NCBI RefSeq assembly: GCF_003234855.1
Contig: NZ_QKTO01000001.1
Location: 186,001 to 250,000, forward strand
Source of the DNA: Curtobacterium sp. MCBD17_032
GTDB lineage: Bacteria > Actinomycetota > Actinomycetes > Actinomycetales > Microbacteriaceae
DNA: 64,000 nt
Direction of reading: 5' to 3'
Part shown: piece by piece, positions 29,575-38,900 of the stretch
Position numbering within the stretch: position 1 is the stretch's first letter
Layout: each line of letters begins with the position of its first letter
Translations under genes and position numbers: made by a program
The notes under the pieces: model-generated
Told to the model about the DNA's origin: nothing
Seen by the model: only the letters and a program-made list of their open reading frames with translations
Databases searched by the model: none

Positions 29575-29791
29575 GAGGTCCTCCAGGACCGGGGCCCGAG
29601 CCTGCCAGGAACCACCACGGTGAGAGCTCCGACGAGACGCAGGCTCACTCGCCGGAGGCGGACCAGGTCGACGCCTGTCCTGAGTCTGGCACAGGAGGGC
29701 GGCCCGGCACAGCACCGACGCCGCGCTCCGGGCGCACGTTTCCTGCGTCGTGCGGGCCGGTCTCGCAAGGAGTCCGCGTAGGATCGGCACA

Positions 29792-30229
29792 ATGGATTCG
29801 CTCGACCACCGCATCCTCGACCAGCTCCGGGAGAACGCCCGCGCGGGCTACGGCGAGATCGGCTCGGTCGTCGGGCTCTCCGCCTCCGCCGTGAAGCGGC
29901 GCGTCGACCGGCTCGTCGCCGACGGGGTGATCCAGGGCTTCACGATCAAGGTCGACCCCGCCGTCGACGACCGCGGGACCGAGGCGTGGGTCGAGCTGTA
30001 CTGCCGCGGCACGGTCTCGCCCGACGAACTCCGCACGCTCCTCGACGCCGTACCCGAGGTCGTCGACGCCGGCACGGTCACCGGCAGCGCCGACGCCGTC
30101 GTGCACATGCGGTCGCGGGACCTGCCGGCGCTCGAGGAAGCGCTCGACCGCGTCCGGCTCGCGCCCCAGGTGGACCACACCCGCTCGGCCATCGTGCTGT
30201 CGAAGCTCGTCAGCCGCGGCTCCGACTGA
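29792..30229 (+). CDS. Lrp/AsnC family transcriptional regulator
   Basis: The 145-residue protein has the AsnC-type helix-turn-helix at residues ~4-45 (LDHRILDQLRENARAGYGEIG, then GLSASAVKRRVDRL). A C-terminal RAM effector domain with VDAGTVTGSADAVVHM follows. It is divergent from the ddaH-rocD operon across ~215 nt, the standard arrangement for a local amino-acid-responsive regulator, so arginine or ornithine is the likely effector. This is inference from context. Confidence 0.9.
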   Translation: MDSLDHRILDQLRENARAGYGEIGSVVGLSASAVKRRVDRLVADGVIQGFTIKVDPAVDDRGTEAWVELYCRGTVSPDELRTLLDAVPEVVDAGTVTGSADAVVHMRSRDLPALEEALDRVRLAPQVDHTRSAIVLSKLVSRGSD

Positions 30230-30332
30230 GCCCCTCCGCCGCGACACGCGACGTCAGCGGTTCCTCGCAGCGCGACACCGCTGCGAGGAGACGCCGATGG
30301 TGCGTCCTGCGGAAGGGGCTAGGTTCGCGTCC

Positions 30333-30701
30333 ATGGGACGGAAGACGACAGCCGGGAGGCGCGGCGGGCCTCCCGGGTCGAGCACCGCCCGGCGGATGGT
30401 CACCGCTGCGGCCGTCGCGTACGTCCTGAACTGCCTGTGGGGCACCGCCGTGGCGGTGCGCCTCATCCGCACGCGCAGGCTGCGGATCGTCCACCACGGC
30501 CTGTTCGTCGTCACCGCGACCCTGACCGGCGCCGCCGCCACGACGCCGGTCTGGACCCGGTCGCGCGCCGGTCTGTTCCTGCTGCCCGCGCTCGTCCCGC
30601 TCGCGCTCGCTCCACGGACGAACCCCCGGAGTGGAGCACACTGGAAGACCGCGGTCGCCGCGGCGCCGTCCTACCTGGGGGCGGTCCTCGCGCGGCGCTG
30701 A
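30333..30701 (+). CDS. Small hypothetical membrane protein
   Basis: The 122-residue protein has a basic Gly-rich N-terminus and three or four hydrophobic segments (about 20-41, 55-72, 77-91, 105-118) separated by Arg-rich loops. No family is recognised. TAGGTT about 10 nt before the ATG might be a -10 of a leaderless transcript. It precedes the nitroreductase gene by 32 nt, so the two may be co-transcribed. Confidence 0.6.
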   Translation: MGRKTTAGRRGGPPGSSTARRMVTAAAVAYVLNCLWGTAVAVRLIRTRRLRIVHHGLFVVTATLTGAAATTPVWTRSRAGLFLLPALVPLALAPRTNPRSGAHWKTAVAAAPSYLGAVLARR

Positions 30702-30733
30702 CCGCGCCAGTCGACCGAGCCCGGAGGACAGCA

Positions 30734-31576
30734 GTGGAACTCATCGAGGCCATCCGGCGCCGACGCACCACCAACGGGGCGTTCCTGCCCGACCCCGTGT
30801 CCGAGGAACACCAGCGCCTGCTCGTCGAGCTCGCCGGCAGGGCACCGTCGCAGCTCAACAGTCAGCCGTGGCGGTTCGTCCTGGTCGAGGAGCGGGAGAC
30901 GATCGACCGGATCGCGGACATCAGCGGCCGGACGATGACGAAGACGATGTCCGAGGGGACGTTCTTCGAGCGGTACAAGCCGTACTTCCGGTTCTCGCAG
31001 GCCGAGATGGACGAGCGCCGCTCCGGGATGCTGTTCGACAAGCTCCCCGCGCCGCTGCGCCCGTTCACGAGTCAGGTGTTCACGAAGCGCGGGCAGTTCC
31101 TCATGAACGCTCTCCGGGTGCCGCAGACCCTCGGCGAGGAGAACCGGAAGCTCGTCGCCGGGTCGCCGCTCCTGCTCGGGGTCATGCTCGACCGCGACGA
31201 GTACCGGAAGGAGGCCCGCAACGCCTTCTACTCGGTGTTCAGCATGGGCGCCGCGATGGAGAACATCTGGCTCGCCACCACCGAGCTCGGCCTGGGCATC
31301 CAGTTCGTCTCGTTCCCGATGGAGATCGAGGAGTCGTGGAACGAGGTGGAGCAGCTGCTCGAGGTGCCGCCGGAGTTGGAGCTGATGGCCGTGTACCGGA
31401 TCGGGTACACCCCACCGGAGCGACGACGACCCGCGATCGACTGGGTGTCGAACGAGCGGAAGCGGCCGTCGCAGTACGTCTTCCGCGGCACGTGCGCGAC
31501 GCCGCAGGAGGGCTGGGACGACGTCTCGGCGGTGGGGCACATCGAGCCCGAGGCGCCGGACGGGAGCGTCCGGTGA
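30734..31576 (+). CDS. Nitroreductase family protein
   Basis: The 280-residue flavoprotein of the NfsB/nitroreductase fold has an N-terminal [15 protein letters not shown], the FMN-binding [16 protein letters not shown] and a late [10 protein letters not shown] segment. A long insertion (~75-130) separates the FMN loops. Such enzymes reduce nitro groups, quinones or flavins using NAD(P)H. GTG start with CGGAGGAC 5 nt upstream. The stop overlaps the next GTG start (GTGA), indicating translational coupling with the DUF2071 gene. Confidence 0.88.
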   Translation: MELIEAIRRRRTTNGAFLPDPVSEEHQRLLVELAGRAPSQLNSQPWRFVLVEERETIDRIADISGRTMTKTMSEGTFFERYKPYFRFSQAEMDERRSGMLFDKLPAPLRPFTSQVFTKRGQFLMNALRVPQTLGEENRKLVAGSPLLLGVMLDRDEYRKEARNAFYSVFSMGAAMENIWLATTELGLGIQFVSFPMEIEESWNEVEQLLEVPPELELMAVYRIGYTPPERRRPAIDWVSNERKRPSQYVFRGTCATPQEGWDDVSAVGHIEPEAPDGSVR

Positions 31577-32373
31577 CGGCGACCGTGCGCGCGGGTGGTG
31601 CGGCGGGCCTCCCGGGCGGGCCCGTCGACCCGGTCTCGCCGACCGCACCCGCACTGCCGGGGCGCCCGTGGATCGAGCAGGCCTGGCGGGACGTCGTCTT
31701 CGTGCACTGGCGGGTGGACGTGTCCGCGGTCGCGCCGCTCCTGCCGGCGGGTACCCGGCCGGACACCATGGCTCCCGACGGCTCCGACGACGGGGTGACG
31801 ACGTGGGTGGGACTGATCGCGTTCAGCTTCGAGGACACCCGGTTCCCGCCGTTCGGGCCGCTCGGCCGGACGGGCAGCCTCGGCGACTTCCTCGAGGTCA
31901 ACGTCCGGGTCTACACGCGGGACGACACCGGTCGGCGCGGGGTCGTCTTCCTGTCGCTCGACGCCGGGAAGGCTCTGCCCGCCGTCGCCGCACGGGTCGT
32001 CACCGGCACGCCGTACCACTGGGCGCGGGTCGCCCGACGGCGGACCGGCGACCGGCTCGGGTACGCGGTGCACCGGCACGGGACGCACCTGCGCTCCCGG
32101 GTGGAGGTCGAGGTCGGCGCACCGATCGTGGAACCGACACCGCTCGAGTCGTTCCTCACCGCCCGCTGGGGCATGCACGTGGGGCGGGCCGGTCGGACGT
32201 CCTGGTGGCCGAACGAACACGACGCCTGGGTCGTGCACCGGGCGAGCCTGGTCGGCGTGCACGACGACCTCGTCCGCGCCGCGGGGCTGCCCTTCGGGCT
32301 CACCGAGCTCGAGCCGGACTCGGTGCTGTACTCGCCCGGCGTCGTCACGCGGTTCGCCGGGCCACGCGCCTGA
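31573..32373 (+). CDS. DUF2071 (YqjF-like) protein
   Basis: The 266-residue protein opens with an Ala/Gly/Pro-rich stretch. Core motifs are [43 protein letters not shown] and [10 protein letters not shown], which match DUF2071, the YqjF family of uncharacterised bacterial proteins with an acetoacetate-decarboxylase-like fold. The start codon overlaps the nitroreductase stop. Downstream are 108-bp tandem repeats. Function unknown. Confidence 0.85.
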   Translation: MTATVRAGGAAGLPGGPVDPVSPTAPALPGRPWIEQAWRDVVFVHWRVDVSAVAPLLPAGTRPDTMAPDGSDDGVTTWVGLIAFSFEDTRFPPFGPLGRTGSLGDFLEVNVRVYTRDDTGRRGVVFLSLDAGKALPAVAARVVTGTPYHWARVARRRTGDRLGYAVHRHGTHLRSRVEVEVGAPIVEPTPLESFLTARWGMHVGRAGRTSWWPNEHDAWVVHRASLVGVHDDLVRAAGLPFGLTELEPDSVLYSPGVVTRFAGPRA

Positions 32374-32375
32374 CC

Positions 32376-32640
32376 GGCTCGGCCCGGCAGACGGGCCGGC
32401 CCACCGCCGGCGCGGCGGGGCCGAGGCTCGGCCCCGCGGACAGGTCGCGGGTTCCGGGAGGCGTGGATCGTCCGCCCAGCCGAGGCTCGGCCCGGCAGAC
32501 GGGCCGGGCCCGCGGCCGGCGTGGCGAGGCCGAGGCTCGGCCCGGCGGACAGGTCGCGGGCTCCGGGAGGCGCGGGTCGTCCGGCCAGCCGAGGCTCGGC
32601 CCGGCGGCGGGCCGGCGGGGCCGGGGGCCGGGCGGACGGG
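32376..32640. repeat. 108-109-bp tandem repeat, about 2.4 copies
   Basis: Copies start at 32376, 32484 and 32593. Each contains GGCTCGGCCCGGCRGACGGGCC, CAGGTCGCGGG and CCGGGAGGCG. The short palindrome CCGAGGCTCGG occurs repeatedly within and between units. The array fills the ~310-nt gap between two genes, and no reading frame through it looks coding. Confidence 0.8.
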
Positions 32641-32687
32641 GGACAACGGCTGACGACCGGCGTCGCAGCGTCCGGTAGAAGGGACGC

Positions 32688-33686
32688 ATGACACGAGTGG
32701 CTGTGGTGACCGGCGGATCGGCAGGACTGGGACGGGCCACGGTCCGGGAACTCGCGGCTCGCGGCTGGGACGTCGCCGTGCTCGCCCGAGGAGCGGACGG
32801 CGTGCACGCGACCGTCGCCGAGGTCGAGGCCGCCGGCCAGCGTGGGCTCGCGCTGGTGGCCGACGTCGCCGACCGCCAGGCCGTCGAGGACGCCGCCGAC
32901 CGAGTCGAGGCCGAACTCGGCCCGATCGACCTGTGGGTGAACGGCGTGATGGTCGGGGTGTTCGGGCGGTTCCTCGACACCGCGCCGGAGGACTTCGAGC
33001 ACGCGACGCACGTCGACTACCTCGGCTTCGTCAACGGCACGCGCGCCGCCCTGACGCGCATGGTCCCGCGCGATGCCGGGCACGTCATCCAGGTCGGTTC
33101 GGCGCTGGGCTCGCGCGGCATCCCCCTGCAGGGTGCCTACTGCGGGTCGAAGCACGCCATCGTCGGGTTCACCGAGTCGGTCGTGTCCGAGCTCATCGAG
33201 CAGGGCAGCAAGGTGCGGATCAGCCGTGTGGACATGCCGGCCCTCAACACGATCCAGTTCGGGTGGGTGAAGTCGTCGCTCCCGCACCACGCGCAGCCGG
33301 TCGCCCCGATCTACCAGCCCGAGGTCGGTGCCCGCGCCATCGCCGCGACCGCCGAGCGCCCTCGTCGTCGCACCTGGGTCGGGGAGTCCACCGTCTACAC
33401 GATCCTGGCCAACCGGATCAGCGGGCGCTTCGCGGACTGGTACGCGGCGAAGACACTCGTCAGCGGGCAGCAGATCCCGGACAAGGACGGCGAGGAGATC
33501 GGCGTCAACCTGTACGAGCCGGTACTCGGTGACCACGGGGCGCACGGGGCCTTCGACGAGCAGTCGCACGACTGGTCACCGCAGACCTGGTGGGTCGAGC
33601 ACCGCCGGCTCGGCAACGGGATCCTCGGAGCGGCGCTCGGCGTCGCCGGGGTCGCCCTCGCCACCGCGGCAGGACGTCGCCGATGA
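32688..33686 (+). CDS. Short-chain dehydrogenase/reductase
   Basis: The 332-residue classical SDR has the NADP-binding TGGSAGLGRATV, the VNGVMVGVFG strand-4 motif (usually NNAG, here VNGV), catalytic Ser in VGSALGSRG, and YCGSK with the active Tyr and Lys. A C-terminal extension of about 80 residues ends in a hydrophobic GILGAALGVAGVALATA helix, suggesting membrane association. The substrate is unknown. The stop overlaps the next ATG (ATGA). Confidence 0.88.
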   Translation: MTRVAVVTGGSAGLGRATVRELAARGWDVAVLARGADGVHATVAEVEAAGQRGLALVADVADRQAVEDAADRVEAELGPIDLWVNGVMVGVFGRFLDTAPEDFEHATHVDYLGFVNGTRAALTRMVPRDAGHVIQVGSALGSRGIPLQGAYCGSKHAIVGFTESVVSELIEQGSKVRISRVDMPALNTIQFGWVKSSLPHHAQPVAPIYQPEVGARAIAATAERPRRRTWVGESTVYTILANRISGRFADWYAAKTLVSGQQIPDKDGEEIGVNLYEPVLGDHGAHGAFDEQSHDWSPQTWWVEHRRLGNGILGAALGVAGVALATAAGRRR

Positions 33687-34054
33687 GCCGCCGCAGCTCG
33701 GCCGGTCGGATCGGCCGCGGCGGTCCGGTCGACCGTGCCGTCGTCGTCGAGGTCCTCCGCGCCGGCCTCGGGGTGGCACACCTGTTCGGGGCACGGCGGG
33801 CGCTCGGGCGTCCGGCGGTGCTCGGACGGGTCCTCGGCGTCCGGCAGCTCGCGCAGGCGACGATCGCCGGACGCGCCGACAGCCCGGAGGCACACACGCT
33901 CAGTGCCGCTGTGGACGCCGTGCACGGGCTCACGATGGTGCCGCTCGCGCTGGTCGACCGGCAGTCCCGGCGGTTCGCGCTCCGGCAGCTGTGGATCGCG
34001 ACGCTGTTGACGGTGCTCGAGATCGGGCTGGTCGGGAGCGGTCGCCGACGCTGA
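33683..34054 (+). CDS. Hypothetical membrane-associated protein
   Basis: The 123-residue basic protein starts in an ATGA overlap with the SDR gene, so it is translationally coupled to it. Segments VVVEVLRAGLGVAHLFGA, AVDAVHGLTMVPLALV and LWIATLLTVLEIGLVG are mildly hydrophobic and could pack in or on the membrane. No family recognised. The SDR C-terminal helix plus this protein suggests a membrane-bound redox pair, which is speculative. Confidence 0.65.
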   Translation: MSRRSSAGRIGRGGPVDRAVVVEVLRAGLGVAHLFGARRALGRPAVLGRVLGVRQLAQATIAGRADSPEAHTLSAAVDAVHGLTMVPLALVDRQSRRFALRQLWIATLLTVLEIGLVGSGRRR

Positions 34055-34148
34055 TCCAGGCGAGCGAAAGTCAGCATCACACTCATGTGAAATACATCAT
34101 TCACGTTGAGAATCCTGGAGTCCACATCACTCTCCAGGAAGGTGCACC

Positions 34149-35537
34149 GTGAACGTCCATCCGGTCCTCCTCGGCTCTGCCGCTGTCATCGGCACGTGCC
34201 TGCTCGCCCCGTCGTTCCTCGCCGCCCCGGCGAACGCAGCCCCGCTCGCTCCGACCGTCCGGACCGTCGCCGCAGCGGCCTCCTCCGTCGTCACCGGCGT
34301 CACCCAGGAACAGCACGCCTCCGGTGCGAAGCGCTGGGTCCGTCTGGCCGTCAGCGTCTCCGCCCGGACCGCCGTCCAGCTCCGCGATGCCTCCGGCGAG
34401 GTCGTCCAGGCGGAGTCGGCGACCCCGCGGAACGACGCCGTCTTCCGGCTCGAACCCACGGGTGCGGACACGGCCCGGTACACGATCGTCACGAACGGCG
34501 TGGAACGGACCGTCGACGTCGACTTCCACGGACTCGGCCTCAGCGCCCCGGTCGACCAGACCGACGAGCGCGGGCTCGAGCGCCTGCGCCGGGCGATCGT
34601 CGCCGGTGACACGGACCACGGGATCCGGTACCACGCCGTGCCAGGCGCTGAGGTCGCGGCGTCGGCGAACGGTCGGACCGAGACCGCGGTCGCTGGTGCC
34701 GACGGGATCGCCACCGTCCTCGTGCACTTCGTCCGCGGTGAGAACGAGGTCTCGGTGCGGCAGACCCTCGGTGCCGCGTCCTCGGACGTGGACGTGGACC
34801 ACTACCTCTTCGACGGCGACGGCGACGGCGGTGGCACCGGTGGCGGGCACCCCGGTCCGGGCGACGGCGACGGCGACGGCGGTGGCACCGGTGGCGGTCA
34901 CGACGGGCACCCCGACCCCGGGGAGGGCTCCGGTGACGGTCACGACGGGCACCCCGGTCCGGGCGAGGGACCCGGTGACGAGGACGGATCGACCGTCCCG
35001 TCCGACGACGCCTTCACGGTCGACGTCGACCGCACCCGTCCCCTCCAGCCCGTCGACGGGAAGGTCACCGTCGGTGGGACCGCGACCCGTGGCGAGGTGA
35101 CGGTGTCCGACGTGCGGGGTGGCCCGTTGGGGACGACGACGGTCCACGACGGCCGATGGAGCATCGAGGTGCCGGTGACGGCCCCCGGCGGACTCCGCCT
35201 GCGGTTCGACCTGCGCCCGGAGCGGGGCGGCCCGATCAGCGACAGCGTCGAGGCGATCGTGCTCGTCGACTCCGCACCGAGCACCCCGTTCACCTTCGAG
35301 CGCGCGGCGCAGTACCAGCGCCACGACGGGCTGGTCCACTTCGAGGGCACCGCGCCGGAGGGCCGCGTGGTCGCGTTCCGCCTCCGCGAGAAGATCGGCG
35401 AGACCCGGGCGTCCGAGGGCCGGTGGTCGGTCGACGTCCCCCTCGCCGCCGGACGCCACGGCGTGCGGTTCCAGTTCGTCCCGGACGGCGCCGGCGCTCC
35501 GGAGGAGCAGACCGCGCTGATCGAGGTCGTCGACTGA
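34149..35537 (+). CDS. Secreted multidomain surface protein, function unknown
   Basis: The 462-residue protein has a Sec signal peptide (hydrophobic core to ~residue 25, cleavage near ANA at 28-30). An N-terminal beta-rich domain runs to ~215. A Gly/Asp/His-rich low-complexity linker with GDGDGGGTGGGH-type repeats follows (~220-275), then two tandem Ig-like beta modules (GGTATRGEVTVSD... and FEGTAPEGRVVAFRL...). GTG start with AGGAAGG 6 nt upstream. The AT-rich bases just upstream (34070-34110) contrast with the surrounding DNA and probably hold the promoter. No enzyme motif is seen. Confidence 0.75.
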   Translation: MNVHPVLLGSAAVIGTCLLAPSFLAAPANAAPLAPTVRTVAAAASSVVTGVTQEQHASGAKRWVRLAVSVSARTAVQLRDASGEVVQAESATPRNDAVFRLEPTGADTARYTIVTNGVERTVDVDFHGLGLSAPVDQTDERGLERLRRAIVAGDTDHGIRYHAVPGAEVAASANGRTETAVAGADGIATVLVHFVRGENEVSVRQTLGAASSDVDVDHYLFDGDGDGGGTGGGHPGPGDGDGDGGGTGGGHDGHPDPGEGSGDGHDGHPGPGEGPGDEDGSTVPSDDAFTVDVDRTRPLQPVDGKVTVGGTATRGEVTVSDVRGGPLGTTTVHDGRWSIEVPVTAPGGLRLRFDLRPERGGPISDSVEAIVLVDSAPSTPFTFERAAQYQRHDGLVHFEGTAPEGRVVAFRLREKIGETRASEGRWSVDVPLAAGRHGVRFQFVPDGAGAPEEQTALIEVVD

Positions 35538-35555
35538 CGTCGGGCGCGCCGACAC

Positions 35556-35595
35556 GACGGAGCCCCGCCGACCAGTTGGTCGGCGGGGCTCCGTC
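35556..35595. terminator. Strong terminator between convergent genes
   Basis: A 19-bp perfect stem (GACGGAGCCCCGCCGACCA) closes a two-base loop. It lies between the secreted-protein gene and the small minus-strand gene that ends 19 nt further on; likely bidirectional. Confidence 0.85.
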
Positions 35596-35613
35596 ACGTC
35601 CGGAGGCTCAGGA

Positions 35614-35826
35614 CTACTCGACCTCGGACGCCGGGTCCTCGGCCTCGACGCCGGTCTCGTCGAGACGGTCGCGGAGGTGGTCGGCCATCACGCCGGCACC
35701 CTCGTCGCCGTGGTCGTGCTGGACCTGCTCCACGAGGCCGTGCAGCTTGTCCTCGTTGGTGGCGTCGGTCGCACCGTCCATCATGGGTTCGGTCTGGACT
35801 CCGTTGTCGCGCTCTGCTGCAGTCAT
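35614..35826 (-). CDS. Small acidic hypothetical protein
   Basis: The 70-residue protein is very acidic and hydrophilic, with no membrane segment. The middle (KLHGLVEQVQHDHGDEGAGVMADHLRDRL) looks helical. Similar short acidic proteins occur in many actinobacteria but I cannot name a family. It lies downstream of the PutA-like gene, separated from it by a terminator, so it has its own promoter. Confidence 0.6.
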   Translation of the reverse strand: MTAAERDNGVQTEPMMDGATDATNEDKLHGLVEQVQHDHGDEGAGVMADHLRDRLDETGVEAEDPASEVE

Positions 35827-35891
35827 GGTCGCGACGTTACGCCGATGCGGCAGTGCCCTCACGGGGACGCCACAGGTCCGCGGGGGTCCGG

Positions 35892-35944
35892 CCGGGAGGC
35901 CCGCCCCACGTGGGCCGCGCACCGGACGTCGGGCGGGCCTCCCG
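35892..35944 (-). terminator. Terminator of the PutA-like gene
   Basis: The outer stem CGGGAGGCCCGCC/GGCGGGCCTCCCG encloses a 26-nt loop with further partial pairing. It begins 28 nt downstream of the stop. Confidence 0.7.
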
Positions 35945-35972
35945 TCCGGCACGACCACCGGCCCGGACCGAC

Positions 35973-38900
35973 TCAGAGGCGGATCCTGGCGAACTCCGGG
36001 TCGACGTCGCCGTGGCGGTGCGCCGTGACGGCGACGGTCTGCTCGCGGAGGAAGTGCGCCATCTCGACGACGCCGGCCTCGACGACGGGCGCGTCGTGGA
36101 TCGCGGTGTCGATGCCCGCTCCGAGCGCTTCCTCGACCGCGAGGGCGTCGCCGCCGAGCAAGCGGATCCGGGAGCCGGGCCCGGCGAACGCGGTGTGCGG
36201 ACGCGGCTCGAAGCCCTGGGACAGCACGATGTCGAGCGCGTCCTGCGGTTCGTCGACGCCGCCCGACCAGTCCTCGCGGAGGAGTGCGCCGGACGCAGCC
36301 CGGGCGAGGAACTCCTCGTCCGTCTCCACCAGGTGGTCGACCACGTCGAGGGGCGAGCGACGCCCGGCGAACAGCTGGGTGAGCGGTCCGGGCAGGGCGC
36401 GGGCCGTGCTGAGCAGGACGTGCGCCCGGGCGGCGGTCGCGGCGGCGAGGGTCCGGACGAGTTCGCCGGTGCCGACGCCCTCGGACTGGCGGACGACCAC
36501 GGACTGCGGACGGTACCGGAGCACGTTCCGTTCGACGCGGAGGTCGGCGGTGTCGCGGGACCGGCCGAACCGCACCTCCCGGGCCTCGGCGTCACTCGTC
36601 GCACCGGCGCGGACCAGGTCGAACTCCTCGAAGGACAGACCGCTCCGGGCGGCTTCGATGAGCGCCGTGACCCGCGGGGGCAGGCCGTGCAGCTGGATGC
36701 TCTTGTGCACCGCGCGCGGGACGGGTGCCCAGTGGCCGAGCACGGCGACGGACTCGGGGCCGCCGCGCTTCGCTCCCGCGCCGACGGCGGCCCGGCCCCA
36801 TCCGCCGGACGGCTGCCGACCGACGACCAGGTCCGTGGTGGGGCGGTTCACGACGAGGGTGCCCGCGGCCACCCGGTCGGTCCACGTGGCGACCTCGTCG
36901 ACGTCGAGCGTGTGCAGGGCCTCGACCAGGCCGTGCTCGGTGCCGTTCTGGATCGCGATCGCCTGGTCGAGGGTCTCGACGTGCACCACGCCGAGCACGG
37001 GGACGGGCACGGGGGTCTGCGCGAACGCGCTGCCGGGACGGACGCCGAGGCGGACGCCGGGCGACCAGAGCCGCCCGGACTCGTCGAGGACGGTCGGCTC
37101 GACGAGCCAGGACTCCCCCGGAGCGAGCTCGGTCAGCGCGGCGCGGGCGGCCCCGGTCGGCTCGACGAGGAGCGGCCCGACCTGTGCGGCGGGGTCCGTC
37201 GGCCAGGCGACCCGGAGCGCCCGGGTGGCGTCGGCGAGCTGGCGTCGGAAGCGGTCGTCCTCGCCGACGGAGCCGACCAGGACGACGAGCGACACCGCCC
37301 CGGTCGCCTGGCCGGACTGCCCGAACGCCGAGGTGACCACGTCCCGCACCGCCTGGTCGACGTCCGCCGCCGGGGTCACGACGGCGGCGTTCACCGCACC
37401 GGTGTCCGCGATGAGCGGCAGCCCCGCCCGCCACCACCGGAAGGACCGGGCGGTGTCCGAGGACCCGGTGAGCAGCACGCGGTCCACCGCGGGGTGGGCG
37501 ACGAGCTCACGACCGAGCTCGTCGACGTCGAGGTCGACGAGCTGCAGGAGCGAGTGCGGGACCCCGGCGTCCCAGAGCACGTCGGCGAGCACGGCCCCGG
37601 ACCGCTTGGCGAGGGGAGACGGCTTCAGCACGACACCGCTGCCGGCGGCCAGCGCCGAGAGCACCCCGTCGGCGGGGGTCGCGACCGGGGAGGTCCACGG
37701 CGACACGACGACGGTCAGGCGCGGCGGGACGAAGACGGCGCCGGCGACGTCGGTCAGGTGCCGGGCACGGTCGGCGGCGTGGTGCGCCGCGTCGACCGCG
37801 GCGCTGACCTGCCGATCGGCGTCGGTGAGGGTCATCGCGGTCTCGGCGACCACGACCTCGACCAGGTCGGCACGACGGACCTCGAGTCCGTGGGCGACGA
37901 GGTCGAGCAGTTCGGCGCGGTCGTGGGGGTCCTGGCGCCCCCAGTTGACGCCCGCCTGCGCGGTCCGGGCGATGGTGCGTTCGAGTCGTTGGCGGTCGGT
38001 GACCCGGGCGCCGCGGATCGTCGCGACACCGAGCTGCGATCGGGGGACCCGACGGAGCAGGTCGGCAGCCCACTCCCGGTTCGCGGCGATCGTCGGGTCG
38101 GTGTCCGCCGCCGGCGGGTGGACGGCGGTGATCGCGGGCGCACCGAGCGGCGCGCGACGGTCCTGGGTGCGCAGGGTCGTCGGCGCCGGGTCGTCGAGCG
38201 CGGCGACGGCGGCCACGAAACGCTCGCGTTCGCGTGCGGCCACGGCGTCGTCCGTGCCGATCGAGAACGCGGTCGAGGTCGCGGACTCGCGGAGCCGGCG
38301 CGCGAGGTACGGGATCGCCGCGTCGAACTCGTCGGGCTGCACGACGGGCGTGCCGACGGAGACGGTCCCGAAGTCGGCGCGGACGGCGTCGAGGGCGGTG
38401 CCGGTCATCCCGAGGAGCATCTCGACCTCGAGCGCGTCGCGCACCCCGCGGCGGTCGGCGAGCACCCGCGCGGCGGCGATCGCGAACAGGTCGTGGCCGG
38501 CGAGCGTCACCCGGACCGCGTTCGTGTGCTCGGGCGTCAGCGCGGTGTCGAGCAGGCGGAGCAGGGCGGTGTCGGTCGCCTGGGGTGTGGCGTACGTGGC
38601 GAGGGGACGATCGTGCACGAGCGCGTCGGCGAGTTCGGTCGCGCCGCGCGCGCCGGCGACGAGCCGGACCCGGATCGGTGCTCCGCCGCGGTGGCGCCGC
38701 GCGGTCGCCCACGTGGTCAGCGAGGTGAGCACCCCGGCGCTGTCGGGCAGTTCCGCCGGCAGGGTGATGCCGGCGGTGGTGTGGGCGAACTCGTCCATGT
38801 CGAGCAGGACCCGGAAGACGGCAGCGGTGAGCTCGAGGTCGCGGGGGTCACCGGTCCGGAAGGTGACCGTGCTGCCCCCGGCGACCGCGGCGCGGAACAC

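Noticed and set aside
32376-32640. Possible CRISPR array
   Set aside because: The repeats are long, directly adjoining and without spacers or cas genes; they are ordinary tandem repeats. The same applies to 43331-43413 and 27241-27290.
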